Source: UMGS1649 sp045604405 (GTDB taxonomy: Bacteria > Bacillota > Clostridia > TANB77 > CAG-465). From it: a stretch of DNA of 64,000 nt. Positions 52,306 through 61,082 of the stretch are shown piece after piece. How positions within the stretch are numbered: the first letter of the stretch is position 1; each line of letters begins with the position of its first letter. The DNA lies in the NCBI GenBank assembly GCA_045604405.1, contig JAZUNZ010000047.1, positions 1 through 64,000 on the forward strand. Reading direction: 5' to 3'. Under the pieces are notes generated by a model. That model saw nothing but the letters and a program-made list of their open reading frames with translations. It searched no databases and was not told the DNA's origin. Position numbers and translations under genes: made by a program.

Positions 52306-53340
52306 ATGCTAAATATAAATGAACTAACATTAGAAGAATTAGTAGATTATATAGAGTCTATTGGTGAAAAGAAATTTCACGCAAAACAGATATTTAAGTG
52401 GATTCATAGAGAGCACGTAGCTTCTTTTGACGATATGACAGACATATCTAAATCTCTTAGAGAAAAATTAAAAGAAAGTGCATATATACTGGATTTAGAA
52501 GTATTGCAAGTACAAGTATCTCAAAAAGATGATACACATAAGTTTTTAATTAAGCTTTCAGACAATGATGCAATAGAAGCAGTATTTATGAGATATAATC
52601 ATGGAAACACATTATGTGTTTCTACTCAAGTTGGATGTAAAATGGGGTGCAAATTTTGTGCATCTACAAAAAATGGTTGGACAAGAAATCTTCTAGCATC
52701 AGAGATAGAAGGACAAATTATTACAGTAGAAAAATACATGAATGAAAAAATATCTAATGTAGTATATATGGGTATAGGAGAACCATTAGATAATTACGAT
52801 AATGTAGTAAGGTCTGTAAAATTAATAAATTGTCCAGAGGGTCTAGGTATTGGTGCAAGACATATCAGTATTTCTACTTCTGGTTTAGTAGATAATATAA
52901 AAAGACTTGCTGACGAAAAGTTACAAGCTACTTTATCCATATCACTTCATGCTGTAACGGACGAAAAAAGACGTGAAATTATGCCGGTAGCAAATAAATA
53001 TAGCATAAAAGAGTTGCTAGATGCTTGTAGATATTATATAATACAAACTGGTAGAAGGATTAGTTTTGAATTTGCGTTAATAGCAGGTGTTAATGATGAT
53101 GAGAACACGGCTAGAGATTTAGCAAAACTACTTCGTGGAATGATAGCTCATGTAAATCTAATACCAGTAAACGAAATAGTAAATGGCAAGTACAAAAAAA
53201 GTAAACCTCAAGATGTAGATAAATTCATGAATATTTTAAATAGTTCAGGGGTCGTTGCAACAGTAAGACGTGAACTTGGTTCAGACATTGATGCGGCTTG
53301 TGGACAATTAAGACAAAAACATTTGGAAAATGGTAACTAA
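52306..53340 (+). CDS. rlmN: 23S rRNA/tRNA (adenine C2)-methyltransferase RlmN
   Basis: This radical SAM enzyme methylates A2503 of 23S rRNA. The cluster motif is CKMGCKFCAST, with GIGEPLDNYDNV and the C-terminal catalytic Cys in DIDAACGQL. Its 344 aa are normal. It heads the rlmN-stp-prkC cluster, conserved in Firmicutes. Confidence 0.97.
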   Translation: MLNINELTLEELVDYIESIGEKKFHAKQIFKWIHREHVASFDDMTDISKSLREKLKESAYILDLEVLQVQVSQKDDTHKFLIKLSDNDAIEAVFMRYNHGNTLCVSTQVGCKMGCKFCASTKNGWTRNLLASEIEGQIITVEKYMNEKISNVVYMGIGEPLDNYDNVVRSVKLINCPEGLGIGARHISISTSGLVDNIKRLADEKLQATLSISLHAVTDEKRREIMPVANKYSIKELLDACRYYIIQTGRRISFEFALIAGVNDDENTARDLAKLLRGMIAHVNLIPVNEIVNGKYKKSKPQDVDKFMNILNSSGVVATVRRELGSDIDAACGQLRQKHLENGN

Positions 53341-53355
53341 AAAGAGGTGTTTAAT

Positions 53356-54072
53356 ATTTTTTATTCTGAGACTAACGTAGGTAAAAAAAGAGAGAATAAC
53401 GAGGACTATATGTTAACATATAGCCCGCGTCTTGGTGTGGAAATTTATATGGTATTAGACGGTATAGGCGGAGCAAATAGTGGCGAGGTAGCTTCCAGAA
53501 CTGCAGCAGAAAAAGTTGTAGAGTATTATAAAGATCATATAAACGATGCCCAAAACATACAAGAAGTTCTTAAAATGGCAGTAAAATACGCAAACAGATG
53601 TGTATATGAAATGAATAAACAAAATAAAACATATAAAGATATGGGAACAACAATATCACTTCTTTATGTAGATGGAAATGATGGCTATCACATAAGTATT
53701 GGTGATACTAGGATATATGAAGTACTAGAAGACAAGATAGAGCAAATTACAGAAGACGATACATATGTAAATGCTCTAGTCAAAGACAATATAATATCTA
53801 AAGAAGAGGCAAAAACTCATCCTGAAAGACATGTGCTATTAAGGGCTTTAGGTGTTACGAAGTCTATTAACTTCGAAGCAAATAAATTAGAAAATATGTA
53901 TGGAAGAAAGTTCTTGTTATGTACAGATGGACTTACAGGAGCAAATACAGATGAAGAAATTTTTATGACTATAAACGGTAGTGCTAAGGAAAAGATTTGT
54001 ACAAATCTTATAAATCTTGCAAATGACAAAGGCGGATATGATAACACTACTGTAATGTATATAGAAGTATAA
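53356..54072 (+). CDS. stp: PP2C-type protein phosphatase Stp/PrpC
   Basis: This Mn-dependent Ser/Thr phosphatase counteracts the PrkC kinase. Motifs: RENNEDYML near the start, MVLDGIGGANSGE, GTTISLLY, ISIGDTRIY, and DGLTGANTDEE. No ATG is available. The frame is open from a GTG at 53347, but AGAGGTG covers that codon. An ATT at 53356, six bases after the ribosome site, gives an N-terminus matching the family (FYSETNVGKKRENNED). An AUU start is therefore possible; the alternative is GTG 53347. Confidence 0.9.
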   Translation: MFYSETNVGKKRENNEDYMLTYSPRLGVEIYMVLDGIGGANSGEVASRTAAEKVVEYYKDHINDAQNIQEVLKMAVKYANRCVYEMNKQNKTYKDMGTTISLLYVDGNDGYHISIGDTRIYEVLEDKIEQITEDDTYVNALVKDNIISKEEAKTHPERHVLLRALGVTKSINFEANKLENMYGRKFLLCTDGLTGANTDEEIFMTINGSAKEKICTNLINLANDKGGYDNTTVMYIEV

Positions 54073-54085
54073 AGGGGGATATAAA

Positions 54086-56086
54086 TTGAATCTAGTAGGC
54101 AAAACTTTAGGAAACAGATACGAAATGCTAGAAGAAGTTGGCATGGGGGGTATGGCCACAGTATATAAAGCTAGATGTAATCTACTTAATAGATTTGTGG
54201 CAGTAAAGGTGCTAAAAGATGAATTTTCAAAAGATGCTGAATTTGTGAAAAGATTCAGAGCGGAAGCACAATCAGCAGCATCTTTAACACATCCAAATAT
54301 AGTATCAGTGTATGATGTTGGGGAAGAAAATGGCATAAACTATATTGTAATGGAATATTTAGAGGGAGACACCCTAAAAGATTTCATAGATAAAAACGGT
54401 AAATTATCTAACGAGATTACATTAAAATTTGCAAGCCAAATTGCTTCTGCACTTGAGGCAGCACATAGTGCTAAGATAATACATAGAGATATAAAACCGC
54501 AAAATATAGTGCTAGCAAACAATAATACAATAGCAAAAGTTACAGATTTTGGAATTGCTAAAATGAGCTCTAAAGACACAATAACAAGTTCGGCATCAAC
54601 AATTGGATCGGTACATTATTTTTCGCCAGAACATGCTAAAGGCTGTTATACAGACGAGAAATCAGATATATATTCTTTAGGAGTTGTAATGTATGAAATG
54701 GCTACAGGAGTATTACCTTTTAATGCGGATAGCCCAGTTACTGTTGCTTTAAAGCAAATACAAGAAACACCTTTATCTCCAAAAGAAATAGTACCATCTA
54801 TATCTCAAATGTTAAATGATATTATATTAAAAGCTATGGAAAAAAATACTGCAGATAGATACCAAACAGCAGCAGAAATTTTAGACGATATATTTGCGGC
54901 AATAAATAGTAGAGAAGATGGACATTTAAGTAGAAGTAAAGATACTAACATGAGCAGTACTCAAATAGTTCCGATAATAGGACTTAAGGATGATGAGAGA
55001 CCATCTATAGCAGATGAAATTCCATCAGAAGTTATAAGCTCTAGAAAAACGTCTAGAAGCGGAATGAAGCTCTCTGAAATAGAAGAACAAAAAGATGAGA
55101 AAGCAAAGAAAGAAAAGAAATCTAAAGTAAAGACAACAATAGTTATAATAATAATTGCCTTAGTTGTAGTTGGTTTTGGTATATTAGTAGGAAACTTAAT
55201 TTCTACAATAAATGAAAACAGAATACAAAACGAAATAAAGGTGGAAAAAGCTCCTAAACTTGTAGGTGAAAAATACGAGGATATGAAAACTAAATATGAA
55301 GCGCAAGGTCTTATAATATCTGTAAGTAGATATGAAGAAAACGATGAAGTCGCAGAAGGCTATATAATTGAGCAGTCTGTAAAAGAAGGAGAGCCTTTAA
55401 GAGCCAATTCTATGGAAGTAGTTGTTAGTAAGGGCGTTAAAAAGATCGAAATGATAGAAGTAGTTGGTAAGGACTACACTGTAGCAAAATACGAATTAGA
55501 ATCTATAGGACTTGTGCCAGAATTTGAATTTGTAAAAAACGAAAAAATAGATAAAAATTTAATAATATCACAGAATATTAAAAAGGGAGAGCAAATACCA
55601 ATAGGAACTAAAGTAAAGATTGAAGTAAGCGAAGGCGATGGAAAGATTTTAGTTATAGTTCCAAGTGTTATTGGAAACACTGAAACGAAAGCAAAAACTG
55701 CTTTGGAAGATAAAAAACTAAAAGTTACAATATCATACGCAAATGATATAAGTAAAGCTGATGGTGTAGTTTTAAGCCAAAGCGTAAAAGAAAATGCGGA
55801 GATAGCAGAAGGAAGCACAGTAGAGCTTACTATAAACAGACTTGAAAAAACAAAAACAATAACTATTTCATTAAGTACTCTTGCCGAAGGAATAACTGAT
55901 GAAAGTATTAATGTTAAGGTTACTGCACAAGTCGAAGGAGTAACTCAAACAATTCGCGAAAGAACGTATACGAGAACGGGAGAGACATTTGAAGATTTTA
56001 CGGTTGATGTAAACGGATTTACATCTGCAAAAATTACAGTATACATTAATGATGAGATAAAAGAAACAAAAACGATTTCATTTTAA
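54086..56086 (+). CDS. prkC: PASTA-domain Ser/Thr protein kinase PrkC/StkP
   Basis: This membrane kinase senses peptidoglycan fragments and controls growth and spore germination in Firmicutes. The cytoplasmic Hanks domain (about 10-270) has GMGGMATVYKA, VAVKVL, HRDIKPQNIV and DFGIAK. A linker follows, then one membrane helix (about 352-374), and three extracellular PASTA repeats (about 383-590) before a C-terminal beta domain. It starts at TTG with GGGGGAT upstream, 13 bases after stp. Confidence 0.95.
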   Translation: MNLVGKTLGNRYEMLEEVGMGGMATVYKARCNLLNRFVAVKVLKDEFSKDAEFVKRFRAEAQSAASLTHPNIVSVYDVGEENGINYIVMEYLEGDTLKDFIDKNGKLSNEITLKFASQIASALEAAHSAKIIHRDIKPQNIVLANNNTIAKVTDFGIAKMSSKDTITSSASTIGSVHYFSPEHAKGCYTDEKSDIYSLGVVMYEMATGVLPFNADSPVTVALKQIQETPLSPKEIVPSISQMLNDIILKAMEKNTADRYQTAAEILDDIFAAINSREDGHLSRSKDTNMSSTQIVPIIGLKDDERPSIADEIPSEVISSRKTSRSGMKLSEIEEQKDEKAKKEKKSKVKTTIVIIIIALVVVGFGILVGNLISTINENRIQNEIKVEKAPKLVGEKYEDMKTKYEAQGLIISVSRYEENDEVAEGYIIEQSVKEGEPLRANSMEVVVSKGVKKIEMIEVVGKDYTVAKYELESIGLVPEFEFVKNEKIDKNLIISQNIKKGEQIPIGTKVKIEVSEGDGKILVIVPSVIGNTETKAKTALEDKKLKVTISYANDISKADGVVLSQSVKENAEIAEGSTVELTINRLEKTKTITISLSTLAEGITDESINVKVTAQVEGVTQTIRERTYTRTGETFEDFTVDVNGFTSAKITVYINDEIKETKTISF

Positions 56087-56108
56087 ATGAAAATAAGGAG
56101 GAATTAAG

Positions 56109-57185
56109 ATGCTAAAGAAAATCGCAATAATGACAGCTGGAGGAGATTGTCCAGGGCTTAATGCAGCAATAAAATCAGTAGTAATGAGCGCCCATCAACT
56201 TGGGGTTGAGGTCGTTGGTATAATTGATGGATACAGAGGCTTTGTAGAGGGATATTATAAAGAGCTTACACCAGAAAACGTAGAAAATATTGAACATATG
56301 GGAGGAACTGTTTTAGGTTCATCTAACAAGGAGTGTCCGTTCTATTATTTGGTAGATAGGGATACTATGAAATATGAAGATAAAACAGAGGATTCTATAG
56401 CTGCTCTAAGAAAACTAGGAGTAGAAGGACTTATAGTAATAGGTGGAGATGGAACTCTAGATTCTGCAAGAGTAATAAATGAAAGAGGAATGCCTACAAT
56501 AGGAATACCAAAAACAATAGATAATGATATGGCAGCAAGTAATCCTACAATTGGTTTTGATACAGCTGTTAGCAATGTTGTTGAAGGAACAACTAGAATA
56601 AGAAGTACAGCAGACTCACATAGAAGAGTAATTGTTGTAGAAGTAATGGGAAGAACATCAGGATATTTAACACTTTATGGTGGATTTGCAGCAGGTGCAG
56701 ATATTATACTTTTGCCAGAGCTAGATTATGATTTAGAAAAAGTATGTGACAAAGTAAAGGAAATAACGTCAAGAAAAAGATCAGCAATTATTACAGTTGC
56801 TGAATCTGCAAAAGAGATGGGAAAAAGTGAAACAGTAGCAAAACTATTAAATGATAGTTTTGAACAAAAAAGATATGGTGGTGTAGCAGAAAAGCTTGCA
56901 AACCAAATAGAAGAAAAAACGGGAATAGAATGTAGACATGTAGTATTAGGACATACCCAACGAGGAGGCCATCCTACGCATGCAGATTTAATAACTGCAG
57001 CACAACAAGGAAACTATGCATTTAATCTTCTTGTAAACGGGGAATCAGGATATATAGTTGGAATGGATGGAGAGTCTATGAAAAAGATGGAATTTCCTAA
57101 AGAAAGAATACCAAGAGTTCTAGATATTGAAACCAATCCACTAGTAAGAACAGCAAAAGCTATAGGAGTTTTCTTTGGAAGATAA
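56109..57185 (+). CDS. pfkA: 6-phosphofructokinase
   Basis: This enzyme phosphorylates fructose 6-phosphate. Motifs: TAGGDCPGLNAAI, GGTVLGSSN, GGDGTLDSA, PKTIDNDM, and MGRTSGYLTLYGGFAAGAD. The position that sets phosphoryl donor (E. coli 104) is Gly as in ATP enzymes, while position 124 is Lys as in PPi enzymes (PKTIDND). This mixed type is known and has been reported ATP-using in actinobacterial relatives; the donor here is not settled. AAGGAGG precedes the ATG, and a terminator follows. Confidence 0.95.
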   Translation: MLKKIAIMTAGGDCPGLNAAIKSVVMSAHQLGVEVVGIIDGYRGFVEGYYKELTPENVENIEHMGGTVLGSSNKECPFYYLVDRDTMKYEDKTEDSIAALRKLGVEGLIVIGGDGTLDSARVINERGMPTIGIPKTIDNDMAASNPTIGFDTAVSNVVEGTTRIRSTADSHRRVIVVEVMGRTSGYLTLYGGFAAGADIILLPELDYDLEKVCDKVKEITSRKRSAIITVAESAKEMGKSETVAKLLNDSFEQKRYGGVAEKLANQIEEKTGIECRHVVLGHTQRGGHPTHADLITAAQQGNYAFNLLVNGESGYIVGMDGESMKKMEFPKERIPRVLDIETNPLVRTAKAIGVFFGR

Positions 57186-57194
57186 TACTCATTA

Positions 57195-57221
57195 AGGTCG
57201 ATTTTTGTCGACCTCTTTTTT
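57195..57221 (+). terminator. Terminator after pfkA
   Basis: AGGTCGA pairs with TCGACCT, followed by CTTTTTT. Confidence 0.8.
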
Positions 57222-57306
57222 ATAATAATTAGCTCTTTTCATTGCAAGCTGTATACTTTTGTGATATCATACTAGCTATGTAAAGGCTATATAATAAGGA
57301 GATATA

Positions 57307-57840
57307 ATGAAAAAAATATATGTGCTTTTAATGCACACAAACACTATACCATCAAAATTAATAAAATTTTTTACAAGGTACAAATATAGTCATGTTTCAA
57401 TTTCTTTACAGAAGGACTGTAATACTATGTATAGCTTTGGAAGACGAAATTTATACAATATTTTTAATGCAGGATTTGTTGTAGAAACAAGTGATGGAAG
57501 TTTTTTCAAAAAATTTAACAAAACACTTTGTAGAATATATGAGATTGAAGTTACAGATAAACAATACGAAAATGTAAAAAAAGTTTTAGAGGAAATGGAA
57601 GCGAATATGAATGATTACAAATATGATTTCTTGGGTATAATTCCTAGATTTTTTAAAATACCAGTAACTTTTGAAAACAAATTTGTTTGTAGCTACTTTG
57701 TTGCAGACCTTCTTGAAAAAGCTGAAGTATGCACGTTTGAAAAGGCCACTTGTTTTGTAGTTCCAAAAAGTTTTGAACACGTTAATAAATTTCATGAAAT
57801 ATATAATGGCAGCTACTTAAAGTACACAGCCAGAAGTTAG
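57307..57840 (+). CDS. YiiX-like permuted papain-fold cysteine hydrolase
   Basis: The 177-aa product has an N-terminal YKYSHVSISL, supplying a catalytic-type His, and a later FVCSYFVADLLEKAEV, where the Cys starts a helix. This order (His before Cys) marks the permuted NlpC/P60 group that includes YiiX. A short DFLGIIPRFF segment lies between. No signal peptide is seen. Substrates of such enzymes may be peptidoglycan or lipids; none can be named. AAGGAGAT precedes the ATG. Confidence 0.7.
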   Translation: MKKIYVLLMHTNTIPSKLIKFFTRYKYSHVSISLQKDCNTMYSFGRRNLYNIFNAGFVVETSDGSFFKKFNKTLCRIYEIEVTDKQYENVKKVLEEMEANMNDYKYDFLGIIPRFFKIPVTFENKFVCSYFVADLLEKAEVCTFEKATCFVVPKSFEHVNKFHEIYNGSYLKYTARS

Positions 57841-57867
57841 ATTAGAGCTAAAGCTCTAATTTTTTTA
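57841..57867 (+). terminator. Intrinsic terminator
   Basis: ATTAGAGCT pairs perfectly with AGCTCTAAT, followed by seven T. Confidence 0.85.
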
Positions 57868-57884
57868 TAATTTTTTAAAAAATA

Positions 57885-57942
57885 CAAACTTTTGTTTGAC
57901 ATTTGTATTTGTATAATATATAATAAAACAAACATAAGTTTT
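57885..57942 (+). promoter_or_regulatory. lexA promoter with two LexA operators
   Basis: TTGACA (57896-57901) and TATAAT (57919-57924) are 17 bases apart. CAAACTTTTGTTTG (57885-57898), a perfect palindrome, overlaps the -35. A second, weaker box CAAACATAAGTTTT (57929-57942) lies just after the -10. This placement fits LexA autorepression. Confidence 0.8.
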
Positions 57943-57953
57943 GGAGGTTTGTT

Positions 57954-58589
57954 ATGGAAAAAAATGATAGTGAATTAAGTCAAAATGAACTAAATATTTT
58001 AAATTATATAAGGAAACAAGTTAAAGAGGTTGGATATCCACCTTCTGTAAGAGAACTTTGTAAGGCCGTTGGACTAAAATCTACATCATCAGTACACTTA
58101 TATTTATCTCGTTTAGCAGAAAAAGGGTATATAAAAAAAGGAAACTTAAAAACAAGAGCGTTGAAAGTTACAGGTGAAAGTGTAGCTGAGGCAAAAGATC
58201 CAGACATGCTGGAAATACCACTTGTTGGTCAAGTGGCAGCAGGTCTTCCAATTCTTGCTGAAGAAAATATAGAAGAATATGTAAAACTACCTTCAAGTAT
58301 GGTAAAACAAAATACAAAAGCTGAAGGAACATACATGCTTAAAGTTAAAGGCGATAGCATGATAAATGTTGGAATTTTCTCAGGAGATTATATTATAGTA
58401 TCTAAATGTCAAACTGCAGAAAATGGGCAAATTATAGTAGCTTTAGTAGACAACGAAGCTACTGTTAAAACTTTCTATAAAGAAAAAGAACATATAAGAC
58501 TACAACCTGAGAATGATACAATGGAACCAATCATTGTAAAAGATGTGCAAATACTTGGAAAAGTTGTAGGATTAATTAGAAGATTTTAA
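57954..58589 (+). CDS. lexA: SOS repressor LexA
   Basis: The protein has an N-terminal winged helix (PPSVRELCKAVGLKSTSSVH) and a C-terminal self-cleaving peptidase domain. The cleavage site is Ala-Gly in VGQVAAGLPIL, the catalytic Ser is in GDSMINVGI and the Lys in NEATVKTFY. Length 211 aa is normal. It is probably regulated by its own operators directly upstream. Confidence 0.97.
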   Translation: MEKNDSELSQNELNILNYIRKQVKEVGYPPSVRELCKAVGLKSTSSVHLYLSRLAEKGYIKKGNLKTRALKVTGESVAEAKDPDMLEIPLVGQVAAGLPILAEENIEEYVKLPSSMVKQNTKAEGTYMLKVKGDSMINVGIFSGDYIIVSKCQTAENGQIIVALVDNEATVKTFYKEKEHIRLQPENDTMEPIIVKDVQILGKVVGLIRRF

Positions 58590-58592
58590 ATC

Positions 58593-58619
58593 ACATGTCC
58601 CAACCTCTGGCATAAAATA
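58593..58619 (+). promoter_or_regulatory. Possible sigma-K-type promoter for spoVFB
   Basis: CATAAAATA (58611-58619) fits the -10 CATA-N3-TA of the mother-cell sigma factors, with AC at 58593-58594, 16 bases upstream, as the minimal -35. A CCTCTGGCATA/TATGCCGGAGG inverted repeat overlaps it and includes the ribosome site. This is inference only. Confidence 0.45.
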
Positions 58620-58639
58620 TAATATGCCGGAGGTAAATT

Positions 58640-59218
58640 ATGCTAAAAAACTTAAAAGTAGGACTAGGGATAACGGGATCATTTTGTAATTTATCTAAGG
58701 TGAAGCCTGAAATAGATATGTTAAAGGCTGAGGGAGTAGAAAAAATATTACCTATAGTATCGTATAGTATTTTGACAGAGACAAATAGGTTTGGTACACC
58801 CGAGGATACTATAACTCTACTAAAAGATGAAACAGGTGAGGAGATAGTGGATACTATTTCTAAGGCTGAGCCAATAGGCCCAAAAAACTTAGTAGATATT
58901 ATTGTTGTAGCACCTTGCACAGGAAATACTATAGCCAAGCTTGCACACGGCATCACAGATACGCCTGTTCTTATGGCTATAAAAGGGCATATTAGGAACA
59001 ATAAACCAGTAGTATTAGGTGTAGCAACAAATGATGGAATGGGTGCAAATGGTGAAAATATTTTAAAACTTTTAAATACGAAAAATATATACTTTATTCC
59101 ATTTACACAAGATGATCCAGAAAAAAAGCCAAAATCTTTAGTATATGACTACACAAAATTAGTAGATACTATGAAGCTGGCATTACAAAATAAACAAATA
59201 GGGCCAATTATTATATAA
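58640..59218 (+). CDS. spoVFB: Dipicolinate synthase subunit B (SpoVFB)
   Basis: This flavoprotein-like subunit makes the spore-core dipicolinate from dihydrodipicolinate. The match covers the whole length: GLGITGSFCNL, VVAPCTGNTIAKLAHGITDTPVLMA, and GVATNDGMGAN. CGGAGG precedes the ATG. The usual partner spoVFA and the asd-dapG-dapA operon are not adjacent. Confidence 0.93.
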   Translation: MLKNLKVGLGITGSFCNLSKVKPEIDMLKAEGVEKILPIVSYSILTETNRFGTPEDTITLLKDETGEEIVDTISKAEPIGPKNLVDIIVVAPCTGNTIAKLAHGITDTPVLMAIKGHIRNNKPVVLGVATNDGMGANGENILKLLNTKNIYFIPFTQDDPEKKPKSLVYDYTKLVDTMKLALQNKQIGPIII

Positions 59219-59221
59219 TGT

Positions 59222-59256
59222 ATAGCGGGAAGTTATAATACTTACCCGCTTTAGTA
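59222..59256 (+). terminator. Probable terminator
   Basis: AGCGGG pairs with CCCGCT around 15 bases, followed by TTAGT; the T run is weak. Confidence 0.4.
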
Positions 59257-59322
59257 TATACAATTTTACAAAAATATTATATAATAGTGAGGAGAATAAA
59301 ACGGATTTAGGAGGATAATAAA

Positions 59323-59748
59323 GTGCTAATAAAAGAGTTTGAAGATAGATATCGCGATGACCTAATATACATGGTTTTAAGTGCAAAGAATGCTTTAGGA
59401 AGAGTTCCTAAATTAAACGAGGATTTGTTGGATATAAAACAGAATTATTTAGATAAGGGACAAGCTTTTTGGATTGCAGTAGACGAATTTGATAGAGTGA
59501 TTGGATGCATTGGAACTAAAATAGATGATGAAGGAAATGTGTTTTTATCTAGACTTTATGTTAGATTTGATTTAAAGAGAAAAGGAATTGGAGGCAGGCT
59601 GTTGGAAACCGCTGAAAATTTCGCAAGAGAAAAAGGGTACAAAGAACTACATGTACACCTTGCAAAAGATTATCTAGAAAGCGACATATTTTATTCTAAA
59701 CATGGATATCAAGAATACAAAGAGCTTTATAGGAAAAAAGAGTTATAA
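59323..59748 (+). CDS. GNAT family N-acetyltransferase
   Basis: This 141-aa protein has the acetyl-CoA-binding motif in RFDLKRKGIGGRLLETAENFA, preceded by VFLSRLYV, and a C-terminal YSKHGYQEY. It begins at GTG with AGGAGG upstream. Substrate unknown. The next gene is the interrupted deoxyribosyltransferase-like frame. Confidence 0.88.
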   Translation: MLIKEFEDRYRDDLIYMVLSAKNALGRVPKLNEDLLDIKQNYLDKGQAFWIAVDEFDRVIGCIGTKIDDEGNVFLSRLYVRFDLKRKGIGGRLLETAENFAREKGYKELHVHLAKDYLESDIFYSKHGYQEYKELYRKKEL

Positions 59749-59773
59749 TTGAGAGTAATATATGAGGGTAAAT

Positions 59774-60115
59774 ATGATAAAAAAATATAAAGTAATAACT
59801 TTGTGCGGTTCTACTAGATTCAAAGATGAATTTTTAAAAGCACAAAAATAGCTGACCTTACAAGGAAACATTGTAATTTCTGTTGGACTATTTGGACACT
59901 CAGGAGATTCTGAAGTTTGGGAAAACATGGATGAGGGGACATTAACAAAGACAAAAGAAATGTTAGATGATATGCACAAACGAAAAATTGATATGGCAGA
60001 TGAAATATTTGTTGTAAATGTTGGTGGTTATATAGGAGATAGCACTAAATCTGAAATAGAATATGCAATTTCAACAAACAAAAAAGTTAATTATTTAGAG
60101 TCCAATGAACAATGA
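59774..60115 (+). pseudogene. Nucleoside 2-deoxyribosyltransferase-like protein, interrupted by TAG
   Basis: The frame reads MIKKYKVITLCGSTRFKDEF, then TAG at 59849-59851 (codon 26), then continues in the same frame with LTLQGNIVISVGLFGHSGD, a KRKIDMADEIFVVNVGGYIGDSTKSEIEYA segment, and a stop at 60115. This matches nucleoside deoxyribosyltransferase-like proteins, in which an uninterrupted helix spans the TAG position. The downstream part alone lacks the nucleotide-binding N-terminus. Confidence 0.8.
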
Positions 60116-60143
60116 GAAGAACAAAAATAAGAAGGTTAAAAAG

Positions 60144-60560
60144 ATGAATCTTAAAATAGAGTATTTTATTAATGCTAAAGATTATTTGATGTTAAGAAGT
60201 GAATTAGGTTGGAAACAAATAAAAGAAGGACAAGCAGAGAGAGCTTTAAAAAAATCTATGATTAATATATCCATATTTGATAAAGGCAAATGTATAGGTA
60301 TGGGTAGAATTGTAGGCGATTATGTTTTAAAGGGAATGTTAACTGATATTATAGTAAGTAAGGCTTACCATGGAAAAGGAATAGGCAAGTTGATTGTTAC
60401 TACATTAATAAAAGAATTGAACAAGACGCTTAATGAGGGAGATTTATTTCAATTGGAAGCTTCTCCTACTAACGGCAATAGAGATTTTTATGTTAAATGT
60501 GGTTTGAAATATAAACCAGAGAATCAAGATGGCGTTTATTTGTGGATTAATAAAGACTAA
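60144..60560 (+). CDS. GNAT family N-acetyltransferase
   Basis: The ATG at 60144 is chosen over an upstream in-frame start because AGAAGGTT lies before it and the earlier codons are lysine/asparagine filler. The 138-aa product has IGMGRIVGD, an acetyl-CoA loop VSKAYHGKGIGKLIV, and a terminal DFYVKCGLKYKP. Substrate unknown. Confidence 0.85.
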   Translation: MNLKIEYFINAKDYLMLRSELGWKQIKEGQAERALKKSMINISIFDKGKCIGMGRIVGDYVLKGMLTDIIVSKAYHGKGIGKLIVTTLIKELNKTLNEGDLFQLEASPTNGNRDFYVKCGLKYKPENQDGVYLWINKD

Positions 60561-60616
60561 AATAAGATAAAAAAGCAATTTATAAATTTGAAAATAGATA
60601 GAGGGAAGTGAAAAGT

Positions 60617-60673
60617 ATGAACGAAGAAAAAAGTTTTTCTAATTCCCATATCAACTGGGTGATACGGATTTAA
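60617..60673 (+). other. Small ORF carrying a duplicated segment
   Basis: AGAGGGAAGTG precedes an ATG that opens an 18-codon ORF, MNEEKSFSNSHINWVIRI. Its first 14 codons are nearly the same DNA as the insert at 61002-61038 that ends the dinD fragment. It is probably a gene remnant or recombination junction. The 90 bases after it, up to the dinD fragment, show no other feature. Confidence 0.4.
60623..60659 (+). repeat. 37-bp direct repeat, copy 1
   Basis: The segment from GAAGAAAAAAGT to ATCAACTGGG is identical to 61002-61038. Confidence 0.9.
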
Positions 60674-60764
60674 GTAAAACCACTCGCAATCACTTATAAA
60701 TAAATAATATTATTAAAAAAGTTTTTACACTTTTTAATTGAAATTAATAGAAATGGAGGTAACA

Positions 60765-61082
60765 ATGAAGAAAATTAGTGATAAGTATACCAGCAATACT
60801 TTTGAAAATATAAAGCATACTGATGATTATGACAATGAATTTTGGTTTGCCCGTGAATTACAAAAAGTTTTAGAATATAAAGATTGGAGAAATTTTCAAA
60901 AAGTAATAGATAAAGCAATTTTATCAGCAAATAATAGTGTTTCAAGTGAAGAGGATTGGGTTGTTGAGGTCAACAAGCCAATTAAAACTGGTAAAGGTAA
61001 AGAAGAAAAAAGTTTTTCTAATTCCCATATCAACTGGGAAATACCGACTTATGAAAAACTTCCCACAAATGCTTATAAATAA
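60765..61082 (+). pseudogene. DinD N-terminal fragment fused to repeat-encoded tail
   Basis: The first about 80 residues (FENIKHTDDYDNEFWFARE, LQKVLEYKDWRNFQKVIDKA, then VVEVNKPIK) match the Bro-N-like start of damage-inducible protein D, normally about 270 aa. From about codon 80 the frame runs into the 37-bp repeat and ends as SHINWEIPTYEKLPTNAYK, unrelated to DinD. So the gene is cut by a recombination event at the repeat. GGAGG precedes the ATG at 60765. Confidence 0.8.
61002..61038 (+). repeat. 37-bp direct repeat, copy 2
   Basis: Identical to 60623-60659. Here it continues directly into the longer about 150-bp repeat. Confidence 0.9.
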
